From a virus: a stretch of DNA of 21,869 nt. Position 1 is the stretch's first letter, and each line of letters starts with the position of its first letter. Positions 15,034-20,815 of the stretch are shown here, one piece after another. The stretch lies in the IMG/VR virus record IMGVR_UViG_3300042448_001677, positions 1-21,869 of that record; one strand, written 5' to 3'. Both the position numbers and the translations under genes were made by a program. The notes under the pieces were generated by a model. It ran no database searches. It was given only the letters and a program-made list of their open reading frames with translations, and was not told where the DNA came from.

Positions 15034-15926
15034 ATCATTCCTGGATTGGCGGAACAGAGCTAATGGCTTTGGCTATGGAAGAAAAAGTATTACCAGTTTT
15101 ACCGTCCCTATTGGAATGGAACTGGATACTTGCTCCAGGAAAAAATGATTTAAGAGAAGATGGTAAAAACATTGTATGGGTTCACCTTGGAGAGTTTGAG
15201 GGTGACTTATCATGGCTAACAGACCCATTAGTTGCCCATATAATATTTGTTTCTTATTATCAATATCAAAGGTTTGTTGAAGCATACCCAGGGCTAGATC
15301 AATCTAAGTGTCATGTAATAAGAAACGCTATTGAACCAATACCATTTTTAGACCCACCAAAAGATAAGATAAAACTAGTATTTCATTCTGAGCCATATAG
15401 AGGTCTTGAGGTACTCTTAGATGCATTTGCTTTAATAAAAGACCCAGACGTTGAGCTACACGTTATAGGAGACCTTGATACTAAAACTGTTGACTGGAAA
15501 ATAGATATACAAGATAGGATTAAAGAGTCTATTTTATTAGATGATAGGATTATCTGTCATGGTAGGTTATCAAATGAGGAAACTAGGAATAAGTTGCAAC
15601 AGTCCCATATCTTTGCATACCCTTCAACTTGGAGAGAAACATCCTGCATAGCACTAATTGAGGCTATGAGTGCAGGTCTATATTGTATTACAAATAGTTT
15701 TACCGTTCTTCCAGAAACTGGCATTGGTTTAACAAAAATATACCCCTTTGATGAAGATTTAAAGAAACAAGCGAAAGATATATCTGTTAAGATTATTAAA
15801 GCTATACAAGAGGTTAGAGACGACCTTATTGATGCACCTAATCAAATAGATAGGGCTAACAACTGCTACTCCTGGAAGGCTGTTTTGCCTGAATGGAAAG
15901 ACTTTGCCAATAGAATTAAGGTATAA
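15009..15926 (+). CDS. GT-B fold (GT4-like) glycosyltransferase
   Basis: 305 aa from a TTG start with AGGAAG (14995-15000) 8 nt upstream. The gene overlaps the previous one by 25 nt, implying coupled translation. The N-terminus IFDIDHSWIGGTELMALAM (5-23) has the Gly-Gly-Thr-Glu loop seen in GT4 enzymes. The C-terminal half has FHSEPYRGLEVLLDAF (125-140), ELHVIGD (149-155), a RIICHGRLSNEE strand (180-191) and the EX7E signature ETSCIALIE (210-218) before AMSAGLYCI. The N-terminal domain is shorter than in bacterial GT4 enzymes. It probably acts in sequence with the GT-A enzyme just upstream. Acceptor unknown. Confidence 0.83.
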   Translation: MGKKIFDIDHSWIGGTELMALAMEEKVLPVLPSLLEWNWILAPGKNDLREDGKNIVWVHLGEFEGDLSWLTDPLVAHIIFVSYYQYQRFVEAYPGLDQSKCHVIRNAIEPIPFLDPPKDKIKLVFHSEPYRGLEVLLDAFALIKDPDVELHVIGDLDTKTVDWKIDIQDRIKESILLDDRIICHGRLSNEETRNKLQQSHIFAYPSTWRETSCIALIEAMSAGLYCITNSFTVLPETGIGLTKIYPFDEDLKKQAKDISVKIIKAIQEVRDDLIDAPNQIDRANNCYSWKAVLPEWKDFANRIKV

Positions 15927-15936
15927 TTAGATTACT

Positions 15937-17070
15937 ATGGCTACTATATTTCCACTTGATCCAGATATTGGAGACGTGTATGAAGACTATGTATGGAATG
16001 GTGTTTCCTGGGACTTAGTTGGAGTAGATCTTACAACAAACTATCTAGAAGAGTCTACTGCCGTTTCTCTTTACGCAACAAAGGTTTATGCAGACAATGC
16101 TGTAAGTACTGCAATTACTAATCTAATAGACTCATCTCCAACCACACTTAATACTTTAAATGAGTTAGCAGCAGCTTTAAATGATGATGCAAACTTTTCT
16201 GCAACAGTAACCGATCTAATTGCTCAAAAAATAACAAACGTTCCTGGAATGATTGTTCAATATGCAGGGGCTTCTGCTCCCTCTGGCTGGTTGATTTGTG
16301 ACGGTTCTGCTATTAGCAGGGTAACTTATCCTGTTTTATTTTCTGCTATCTCAACAACCTATGGTGTTGGTGATGGCTCAACGACCTTTAACTTACCAAA
16401 CTTAAAAGGTAGAATACCTGTTGGATTAGACTCTGCTCAGACAGAGTTTGACGCACTCAATGAAACTGGTGGTGCAAAAACTCACCAACATGCTTCTGCA
16501 AATACAGGTGATGCTGGTAATCATAGTCATACAACGACAGATCATTCACACAATACGGCAGATCATAGTCACTATGCAGACCATAGTCACTATTCAGACC
16601 ATAGTCACTACGCAGATCATAGTCACAACGCCGCACATGATCACAACATCACTGGTGGTTCTCACAATCATGGTATCTCTGGTTCCGTATCTGCAAATAA
16701 TACCGCAGGAACCAAGGCTTCTTCTGGAAATACTTCCAATACCCTACAGTCTATAGGTCACGCCCATGCTGACAACTTTGCTGTGTCTAACAGCCCAGAT
16801 CATGCACACAATGTTGTAGCATTTAATGGTGGAACTTCTAATGCAAATGGTGCTGGTATTACAACTGGAAACTCAAACTACGGAAATACATCCAATGCTA
16901 ATGGTTTTGGCATTACAACTGGTGGAGCTAATGCTGGAAACGGTACAGGCGGTGCAAGTGATGGAAATACCACTAGCAATCAAGCAGCACACTCTCATAG
17001 TGTATCTGCATCAGACACCCTATCAAACCTACAACCTTATATAGTAGTAAACTATATAATTAAAACATAA
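15937..17070 (+). CDS. Tail-collar protein with very long HxH needle
   Basis: 377 aa. It has the MATIFPLDP adaptor of the 9720 gene (1-32, with hairpin YVWNGVSWDLV), then a shaft segment typical of phage fibres (AVSTAITNLIDSSPTTLNTLNELAAAL, about 55-81). The collar domain covers about 102-165 (GMIVQYAGASAPSGWLICDGSAI, VLFSAISTTYGVGDG, FNLPNLKGRIPVGL). The distal region holds twelve HxH motifs (183-185 through 352-354), including a periodic DHSHYA block at 202-236 and two 18-residue repeats at 300-335. It closes with LQPYIVVNYIIKT. By analogy with T4 gp37/gp12 this should be a trimeric, metal-ion-studded receptor-binding needle. No good ribosome site precedes the ATG. It is separated from the other collar genes by the 12294-15926 cassette. 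Confidence 0.85.
   Translation: MATIFPLDPDIGDVYEDYVWNGVSWDLVGVDLTTNYLEESTAVSLYATKVYADNAVSTAITNLIDSSPTTLNTLNELAAALNDDANFSATVTDLIAQKITNVPGMIVQYAGASAPSGWLICDGSAISRVTYPVLFSAISTTYGVGDGSTTFNLPNLKGRIPVGLDSAQTEFDALNETGGAKTHQHASANTGDAGNHSHTTTDHSHNTADHSHYADHSHYSDHSHYADHSHNAAHDHNITGGSHNHGISGSVSANNTAGTKASSGNTSNTLQSIGHAHADNFAVSNSPDHAHNVVAFNGGTSNANGAGITTGNSNYGNTSNANGFGITTGGANAGNGTGGASDGNTTSNQAAHSHSVSASDTLSNLQPYIVVNYIIKT
16540..16644 (+). repeat. In-frame DHSHYA periodic repeat
   Basis: Codes for residues 202-236. One 7-residue unit (DHSHNTA) is followed by four 6-residue units (DHSHYA, DHSHYS, DHSHYA, DHSHNA) and a terminal AHDH. The DNA units of 18 nt (GATCATAGTCACTATGCA type) are nearly identical, so copy number can change by slippage without shifting frame. 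Confidence 0.9.
16834..16941 (+). repeat. Tandem 54-nt (18-residue) repeat in the collar protein
   Basis: Two adjacent units, 16834-16887 and 16888-16941. They encode TSNANGAGITTGNSNYGN and TSNANGFGITTGGANAGN. The first ten codons are near-identical in protein; DNA differs mostly at third positions, so the duplication is not brand new. Confidence 0.8.
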
Positions 17071-17073
17071 CCC

Positions 17074-17102
17074 TTGACAACAATATTCATAATTGATATA
17101 AT
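17074..17102 (+). promoter_or_regulatory. Consensus sigma70-type promoter, predicted leaderless start
   Basis: TTGACA at 17074-17079, 17-nt spacer, TATAAT at 17097-17102, with an extended -10 TG at 17094-17095. All twelve hexamer bases match consensus. It occupies the only non-coding gap (17071-17107) between the virion genes and the WhiB-containing unit. The expected start site (17108-17109) falls on the ATG of the next gene, which has no ribosome site, so the first message should be leaderless. Confidence 0.85.
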
Positions 17103-17107
17103 ATAGT

Positions 17108-17473
17108 ATGAAAATTTTAGTATATGGAACAGATAAGTTTGAAGACTACCCCACATTTATGCGTGGCATGGTAGTTGCTATTGAAGAAAATATGAAAAAT
17201 AGTGACGGTAGGCTTGAAATATATACTGCTGGTCCCCATAAGATTAATAACTTCACTGCTGAGTTTGTTAACCGAAGCGAAGGAATGCTAAAGCAAAATG
17301 GAATCAAGGCTAAGTTTAGCAGAGTAAGAAAAGCACAAGTAGTTGAAGACTTCGATACATATGAGTTTGATCATGTGCTATCATTTAACTCTAAAGAAGA
17401 TCAAAGGTTCTTTGATTCTTTGTTAGACAAAGCAGAAAACAGTAAGACCAAATCATCCTATTACAAATACTAA
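17108..17473 (+). CDS. Small Rossmann-like protein, function unknown (SLOG/YspA-like?)
   Basis: 121 aa and the first gene of the downstream transcription unit. It opens with a classic beta strand and turn, MKILVYGTDKFEDYPTFMRGM, followed by a helix, then RLEIYTAGP (about 35-43) and FVNRSEGMLKQNGIKAKFSRVR. This is the order seen in SLOG/YspA-type nucleotide-binding proteins (strand-G-x-D-x-F-x-D-Y, helix, second strand with a Gly turn). The diagnostic Gly-Gly-A-x-G-A motif is not present, so the assignment is weak. The tail is basic and Tyr/Ser/Lys-rich. No ribosome site; the ATG is 5 nt from the -10 element. A leaderless, strongly promoted first gene suggests early, high expression. Confidence 0.6.
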   Translation: MKILVYGTDKFEDYPTFMRGMVVAIEENMKNSDGRLEIYTAGPHKINNFTAEFVNRSEGMLKQNGIKAKFSRVRKAQVVEDFDTYEFDHVLSFNSKEDQRFFDSLLDKAENSKTKSSYYKY

Positions 17474-17482
17474 AGGAATATA

Positions 17483-17695
17483 ATGTTAGTTACAAACTAT
17501 GCTTATGCACATAAGTTAGTAGATAAGACACCAGCCCTATCCTGGGATGGCTGGGATATAGTAGAGTTTAAACCAGATCCAGATGCATATTTTATGCCAA
17601 GCGGTATCTTTAAAAGTTTTAAGTGGGGCTTTGCTAAAACATTCCCAATTACTGAAGAGGGATGGGAGATACCTAACCGATATGCTAGAGGATGA
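17483..17695 (+). CDS. Small conserved actinophage-like protein
   Basis: 70 aa with AAAGGA (17473-17478) upstream. Trp/aromatic-rich (LSWDGWDIVEFKPDPDAYFMPSGIFKSFKWGFAKTFPITEEGWEIPNRYARG). I recall small actinophage proteins with the pattern LSWDGW...W...F...EGWxIPN near WhiB genes; function unknown. It overlaps the WhiB gene by 14 nt, so the two are likely translated together. Confidence 0.65.
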   Translation: MLVTNYAYAHKLVDKTPALSWDGWDIVEFKPDPDAYFMPSGIFKSFKWGFAKTFPITEEGWEIPNRYARG

Positions 17696-17963
17696 GTGGG
17701 TACTTAAAGCCCAGTGCAGAGCTATGGACAAGGAAATGTTCTTCGATAAGTATGAAGAAGATGAAGACCTTGCAAAGGCTATTGATGAAAATGTTTGTCT
17801 TAGGTGTCCAGTAATTAAAGAATGCTTTAACCAAGGAACAACCAATGCAGAATGGGGTGTTTGGGGTGGAGTGTACCTAGTTGATGGTGAAATTAATCAG
17901 GCTCGTAATGCACACAAGACCAAAGAGATATGGCAAAAAATATTAGAGGCTATTAATGGCTAG
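17682..17963 (+). CDS. whiB: WhiB-family iron-sulfur transcription regulator
   Basis: 93 aa from the ATG at 17682. This start keeps the first essential Cys and overlaps the previous gene by 14 nt; earlier in-frame codons run through the preceding gene in another frame and lack WhiB similarity. Four Cys ligands of the 4Fe-4S cluster are at 12, 39, 42 and 48 (C-x26-C-x2-C-x5-C), followed by the family signature GVWGG at 59-63 and a charged C-terminal helix (KTKEIWQKILEAI). WhiB proteins bind the primary sigma factor and redirect transcription. Phage copies (as in mycobacteriophage TM4) can inhibit host WhiB2 and septation and affect superinfection. This is the best host indicator in the window. 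The C-terminal tail is only weakly basic, so it may lack its own DNA-binding arm and act only through sigma. Confidence 0.93.
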   Translation: MLEDEWVLKAQCRAMDKEMFFDKYEEDEDLAKAIDENVCLRCPVIKECFNQGTTNAEWGVWGGVYLVDGEINQARNAHKTKEIWQKILEAING

Positions 17964-18213
17964 GTTTACCCCAGAGATTTTAGCAGCAATGAAGTCTGTG
18001 AAAAAACCATATGCAAAACTAACAGTAGACTTTGTAGAGTTTCCAGATTATCTTGCTGCAAGAACATATGAAAATGAAGTAATGTCTATGAGTGATGGAC
18101 AACAGGTTGGAACACTTGAGTATCTTCATGAGCTTCGTAATATTGTAGAATCATTTGGGATACCTTTCCACTTTGACGGTGCAAAAGGCGATCCGCCAAG
18201 GAGAGCAGTGTAA
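17956..18213 (+). CDS. Small protein of unknown function following WhiB
   Basis: 85 aa, 8-nt overlap with whiB, AGAGG (17945-17949) upstream. The sequence (FTPEILAAMKSVKKPYAKLTVDFVEFPDYLAARTYENEVMSMSD..., then LEYLHELRNIVESFGIPFHFDGAKGDPPRRAV) suggests an alpha/beta fold with a basic, proline-containing tail. No known motif. Its tight coupling to WhiB and to the next small gene suggests a shared regulatory or host-takeover role. Confidence 0.65.
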   Translation: MARFTPEILAAMKSVKKPYAKLTVDFVEFPDYLAARTYENEVMSMSDGQQVGTLEYLHELRNIVESFGIPFHFDGAKGDPPRRAV

Positions 18214-18398
18214 TGTTTTATCGTTTAGTTTGGATGATTGAAGAGCATGTAACTGCTGAGTTAGTTTCTTTTGGTGCTCATTCATCCCGTGTACAGTTTA
18301 CATTAGATGGCATTCACTATGATGAAGTCGTTATGAATGAAGACTTTATTCCGCTAGATGACTTAGGAATTGAACATGAAACTATTGAGGAACTATGA
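18213..18398 (+). CDS. Small acidic beta-rich protein of unknown function
   Basis: 61 aa, AAGGAGAG (18198-18205) upstream and 1-nt overlap with the previous stop. It reads MFYRLVWMIEEHVTAELVSFG...VQFTLDGIHYDEVVMNEDFIPLDDL, probably a small five-strand barrel (SH3-like in appearance) with an acidic tail. I recall similar short proteins in actinophages and freshwater phage metagenomes. No function is known to me. It overlaps the following glycosyltransferase gene by 4 nt (ATGA). Confidence 0.65.
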   Translation: MFYRLVWMIEEHVTAELVSFGAHSSRVQFTLDGIHYDEVVMNEDFIPLDDLGIEHETIEEL

Positions 18399-19531
18399 AA
18401 AGTATTGTTGCCTGTAATAATGCATTAGACTTACCAAACGATGCTTCCATATTGCACTTGTCACCATTTCCTCCAGATGGAGAGTGGGGTGGTGCTATTA
18501 GGTCCCAGCAAGTATTTAAAGTAATTAAAGATGTATACCCAAACTCAAAGATATTGCACGTCCATCAACTTCCGATTAGATTTTTACCAGATATTCCAGA
18601 GTGGACTAATCACAAGCACCCACAATTAGATGATATTATAATGATGTTCAAGGATTATTATACAGAAAACTACTTGGACCGTATTCCAGATGCAATTAGC
18701 TTTGATCACCCCTGGCTATGGGAAGAAGCAAAAAAACTTAAAAAGATGTTTCCAAACGCTAAACTAATTCATTCAAGCCAAAACATCGAGTTTTTATTAA
18801 AGTCTGACCTATTAAAAGAACTTCCTGAAAATGCTAGAATTAGTGCAGTTAAGTATGTTAGAGAACTTGAAGAAGAGATTGCAAGAGAATGTGATTTAAT
18901 TTTATGTATCACGGAACTAGATAAACTTTGGTTTCAAAATAATGGTGCAACAAATGTTATTGCTGCAAACAACGGTACAGTGGCAAGCCCACAAAAGATT
19001 GCATCTGTTAACAACTATGCATTAGTTATTGGCTCTGGACACCCACCAAATGTTGAGGGGTCAATGAAATACCTCAACGATGCTGCTGAATGGCTACCAG
19101 AAAACTCTAGGCTTATTTATGTTGGCAGTATGTGTGATGCTTTGCGTGGAAATGTTGGTAAAGAGGTCAGTCTTATAAAAGGAACGGAAGTATTCTTTTT
19201 AGGAATTAGATCTAATGATGAGTTAAACAAACTTATTGCATCTGCTAATGTTATTCTTTTGCCAATACCTTATGGCGGTGGTAGTAATCTAAAGACAGCA
19301 GAAGCCCTGGTATCTGGAAGACCAGTTGTTGGAACAACAAAATCATTCAGAACATTTGAATCTTTTGCTAATTCTAGAAATGTTGTTATAGCAGATGATG
19401 TAGACTCATTTAGAGAAGCATGTTTTAACTTTGTATCTGAAAAACTACCAACTGTATATAGATATGGACATGAAAAATTGATGTGGGAAAACACTCTTTT
19501 ACCGTTTAAGAAATATTTAGCTGGTGAATAA
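18395..19531 (+). CDS. GT-B fold glycosyltransferase, larger GT4-like enzyme
   Basis: 378 aa, GAGGA 5 nt upstream, ATGA overlap with the previous gene. The N-terminal domain has ILHLSPFPPDGEWGGAIRSQQVF (19-41), typical of GT4 donors' N-terminal Gly-rich loop, then AKLIHSSQNIEF (122-133), ARECDLILCITELDK (163-177) and NVIAANNGT (187-195). The C-terminal domain has LVIGSGHPPNVEGSMKYL (210-227), RLIYVGS (239-245), VFFLGIRSNDEL (266-277) and the donor-binding segment PYGGGSNLKTAEALVSGRPVVGT (292-314). It is a complete two-domain enzyme with no membrane anchor. Acceptor unknown. It is adjacent to a sugar-type methyltransferase, so the pair may make or cap a methylated glycan. Confidence 0.85.
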   Translation: MKSIVACNNALDLPNDASILHLSPFPPDGEWGGAIRSQQVFKVIKDVYPNSKILHVHQLPIRFLPDIPEWTNHKHPQLDDIIMMFKDYYTENYLDRIPDAISFDHPWLWEEAKKLKKMFPNAKLIHSSQNIEFLLKSDLLKELPENARISAVKYVRELEEEIARECDLILCITELDKLWFQNNGATNVIAANNGTVASPQKIASVNNYALVIGSGHPPNVEGSMKYLNDAAEWLPENSRLIYVGSMCDALRGNVGKEVSLIKGTEVFFLGIRSNDELNKLIASANVILLPIPYGGGSNLKTAEALVSGRPVVGTTKSFRTFESFANSRNVVIADDVDSFREACFNFVSEKLPTVYRYGHEKLMWENTLLPFKKYLAGE

Positions 19532-20223
19532 TGGGGCACCTTCGTAATGTCAATCCGCTAGAGCCCCTAGCAACTAACTATAGAAAGTTTTTTGGAGACA
19601 CTGCCGAAATCATCATTGATGTTGGTACTCGTGATGGTCATGATGCTTTTTACCTAGAGTTTACCTTAAATAGTAAACATGAGTATGTTATAGATGCTAA
19701 TCCAGAAGCCATAAAGATAACCCAAAAGAATTACCCACACATGGCGGTAATACATACAGCCATATCTGATTACGATGGAGTGACAAGTTTTCAGCAGGTA
19801 TCTCACGAAAGAGAAGACTATGTTGGATGCTCATCTATTTATGCCCAAAAGCTGGTAGACCAAGAACAGTTTAAAAATCATGTAACCACTATTGAAGTAC
19901 CAGTAAAAAAGATGACAACCTTACTATCAGAGTTAAACTTATTAGATAAAATAATTGATCTAATAAAGGTTGATATTGAGGGTTATACCTGGGAGTTTTT
20001 AATGGGGCTTGGGGATAAGATTAAAGACGTTAAATGTTTTCATTTAGAAACAGAACAAGACTCAACACACCCAAATCATAAGAACTCAAAAATGGTGGCG
20101 GATCATATGAATTATCATGGCTTTTATTTAGCAGATAAATCATATGAATGGGGATGGCATATAGAAGATCAGGTATGGATAAACAAGGAATTAGCCTTGA
20201 ATAATAAGGAATGTTGGATTTAA
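19531..20223 (+). CDS. FkbM-type SAM-dependent methyltransferase
   Basis: 230 aa, 1-nt overlap with the preceding glycosyltransferase. SAM-binding motif I is IIIDVGTRDGHDAFYLE (27-43). An acidic loop YVIDANPEA (52-60) holds the ribose-binding Asp. HTAISDYDG follows (75-83), then IDLIKVDIEGYTWEFLMGL (142-160), whose VDIEG is the hallmark of the FkbM family. A C-terminal HMNYHGF is typical too. FkbM enzymes mostly methylate hydroxyl groups of sugars and polyketides and often sit beside glycosyltransferases in O-antigen or flagellin glycosylation loci and in phage genomes. It probably acts on the product of the upstream enzyme. It is the last gene before a short gap. Confidence 0.87.
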   Translation: MGHLRNVNPLEPLATNYRKFFGDTAEIIIDVGTRDGHDAFYLEFTLNSKHEYVIDANPEAIKITQKNYPHMAVIHTAISDYDGVTSFQQVSHEREDYVGCSSIYAQKLVDQEQFKNHVTTIEVPVKKMTTLLSELNLLDKIIDLIKVDIEGYTWEFLMGLGDKIKDVKCFHLETEQDSTHPNHKNSKMVADHMNYHGFYLADKSYEWGWHIEDQVWINKELALNNKECWI

Positions 20224-20231
20224 GCCAAATG

Positions 20232-20249
20232 TCTGATAAACTTATTAGA
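20232..20249. promoter_or_regulatory. Imperfect palindrome overlapping a start region (possible operator)
   Basis: TCTGATAA-AC-TTATTAGA forms two 8-nt arms with one mismatched position (G·T in a hairpin). It ends on the A of the ATG at 20249. A poor -10-like TAAACT (20237-20242) lies inside it, 7 nt from the ATG, with TTGGAT (20214-20219) 17 nt further upstream. No ribosome site precedes this ATG. It could be an operator over a weak leaderless promoter, or chance in A/T-rich DNA. Confidence 0.3.
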
Positions 20250-20752
20250 TGGGGAAAAAGTTAATAGCAATAATCTGTTCGATTTCATTATTTGCCTTTA
20301 GCTCAACCCCTGTAAATGCTGCAGAAACTGTAAGATATAAAGACTCATCCATTCAAACAATTAAAAAGGACAAATGGGTTACACTAAAGTTTAATGGCAA
20401 GACAGCCATTCAGGGAAATGGTCAAAGATCATTATTTTGCTATCAGGCAGCCGTCAAAATGGATGGCAAGAAAAAGCCAAAGTATATCAAACTTAGATTA
20501 GTTAGACAAAAATCAGGTGGTTCAGATTCAACCGCTACAAACATATACCCAGTTACCTCAAAGCCTGGCTCAACTTGGGTAGGGGCTAACTGTTGGAGTA
20601 TATTTACAAAGTCACCAGTTGTAGTTCAGATAAGAATTACTGGGGGAAGCAAGACATACCAATCCGATATGAGACAGTTTAAAATGTGGACACCTGGTGC
20701 AGATTATCCAGCAGACTTTTCAGATTTTATTCCTGAAGCCACAATTAATTAG
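20249..20752 (+). CDS. Exported protein with Sec signal peptide, unknown function
   Basis: 167 aa. Residues 1-24 are a typical Sec signal peptide: MGKK, hydrophobic core LIAIICSISLFAFSS, cleavage site VNA/AE after residue 24. The mature part of about 143 residues is Lys-rich and beta-rich. It has two Cys (64 and 115) that could form a disulfide once exported, and an aromatic C-terminus (MWTPGADYPADFSDFIPEA). The Cys within the signal core is not a lipobox. No family was recognised. No ribosome site is seen, although the start agrees well with the signal peptide. An exported small protein in a phage could serve superinfection exclusion, envelope modification or lysis; none is shown by sequence. 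Confidence 0.75.
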   Translation: MGKKLIAIICSISLFAFSSTPVNAAETVRYKDSSIQTIKKDKWVTLKFNGKTAIQGNGQRSLFCYQAAVKMDGKKKPKYIKLRLVRQKSGGSDSTATNIYPVTSKPGSTWVGANCWSIFTKSPVVVQIRITGGSKTYQSDMRQFKMWTPGADYPADFSDFIPEATIN

Positions 20753-20774
20753 TCTGATGATATAATTAATTAGT
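20743..20774 (+). repeat. 11-nt direct repeats 21 nt apart
   Basis: AATTAATTAGT occurs at 20743-20753 and again at 20764-20774, a 21-nt period (about two helical turns). The copies flank and overlap a TATAAT element, as paired protein-binding sites often do. In AT-rich DNA the match could be accidental. Confidence 0.5.
20758..20766 (+). promoter_or_regulatory. Extended -10 promoter for the last gene
   Basis: TGATATAAT is the same 9-mer as at 17094-17102 and a perfect extended -10. No -35 match is found at 16-18 nt. A start near 20773 would give a leader of about 43 nt carrying AAGGAG (20797-20802) ahead of the TTG at 20816. It sits in the 63-nt gap between the two exported-protein genes. Confidence 0.5.
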
Positions 20775-20815
20775 TAGACATATAAAAATGTTTAACAAGG
20801 AGTACAACTGAAAAA

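Noticed and set aside
16540-16644. Periodic repeat resembling a CRISPR array
   Set aside because: The units are contiguous 18-nt coding repeats without spacers, in frame within a collar protein.
16448-16756. Second-frame + strand open frame over the His repeat, Ile/Thr/Val-rich
   Set aside because: The low-complexity DHSH repeat is read out of frame; no start signal, and the collar protein in the other frame is unquestionable. The frames at 33-233, 11908-12270 and 16826-17044 are rejected for the same reason.
17071-17107. Rho-independent terminator after the last collar gene
   Set aside because: No GC-rich stem followed by a T run is visible here or in the other gaps (20224-20248, 20753-20815).
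17583-17681. N-terminal extension of WhiB
   Set aside because: These codons overlap the 70-aa gene in another frame and do not resemble WhiB; the ATG at 17682 gives a normal-length protein with all four Cys.
20808-20815. CTG start for the last gene
   Set aside because: CTG at 20808 is followed by a stop two codons later; the TTG at 20816 leads straight into a signal peptide and is correctly spaced from AAGGAG.
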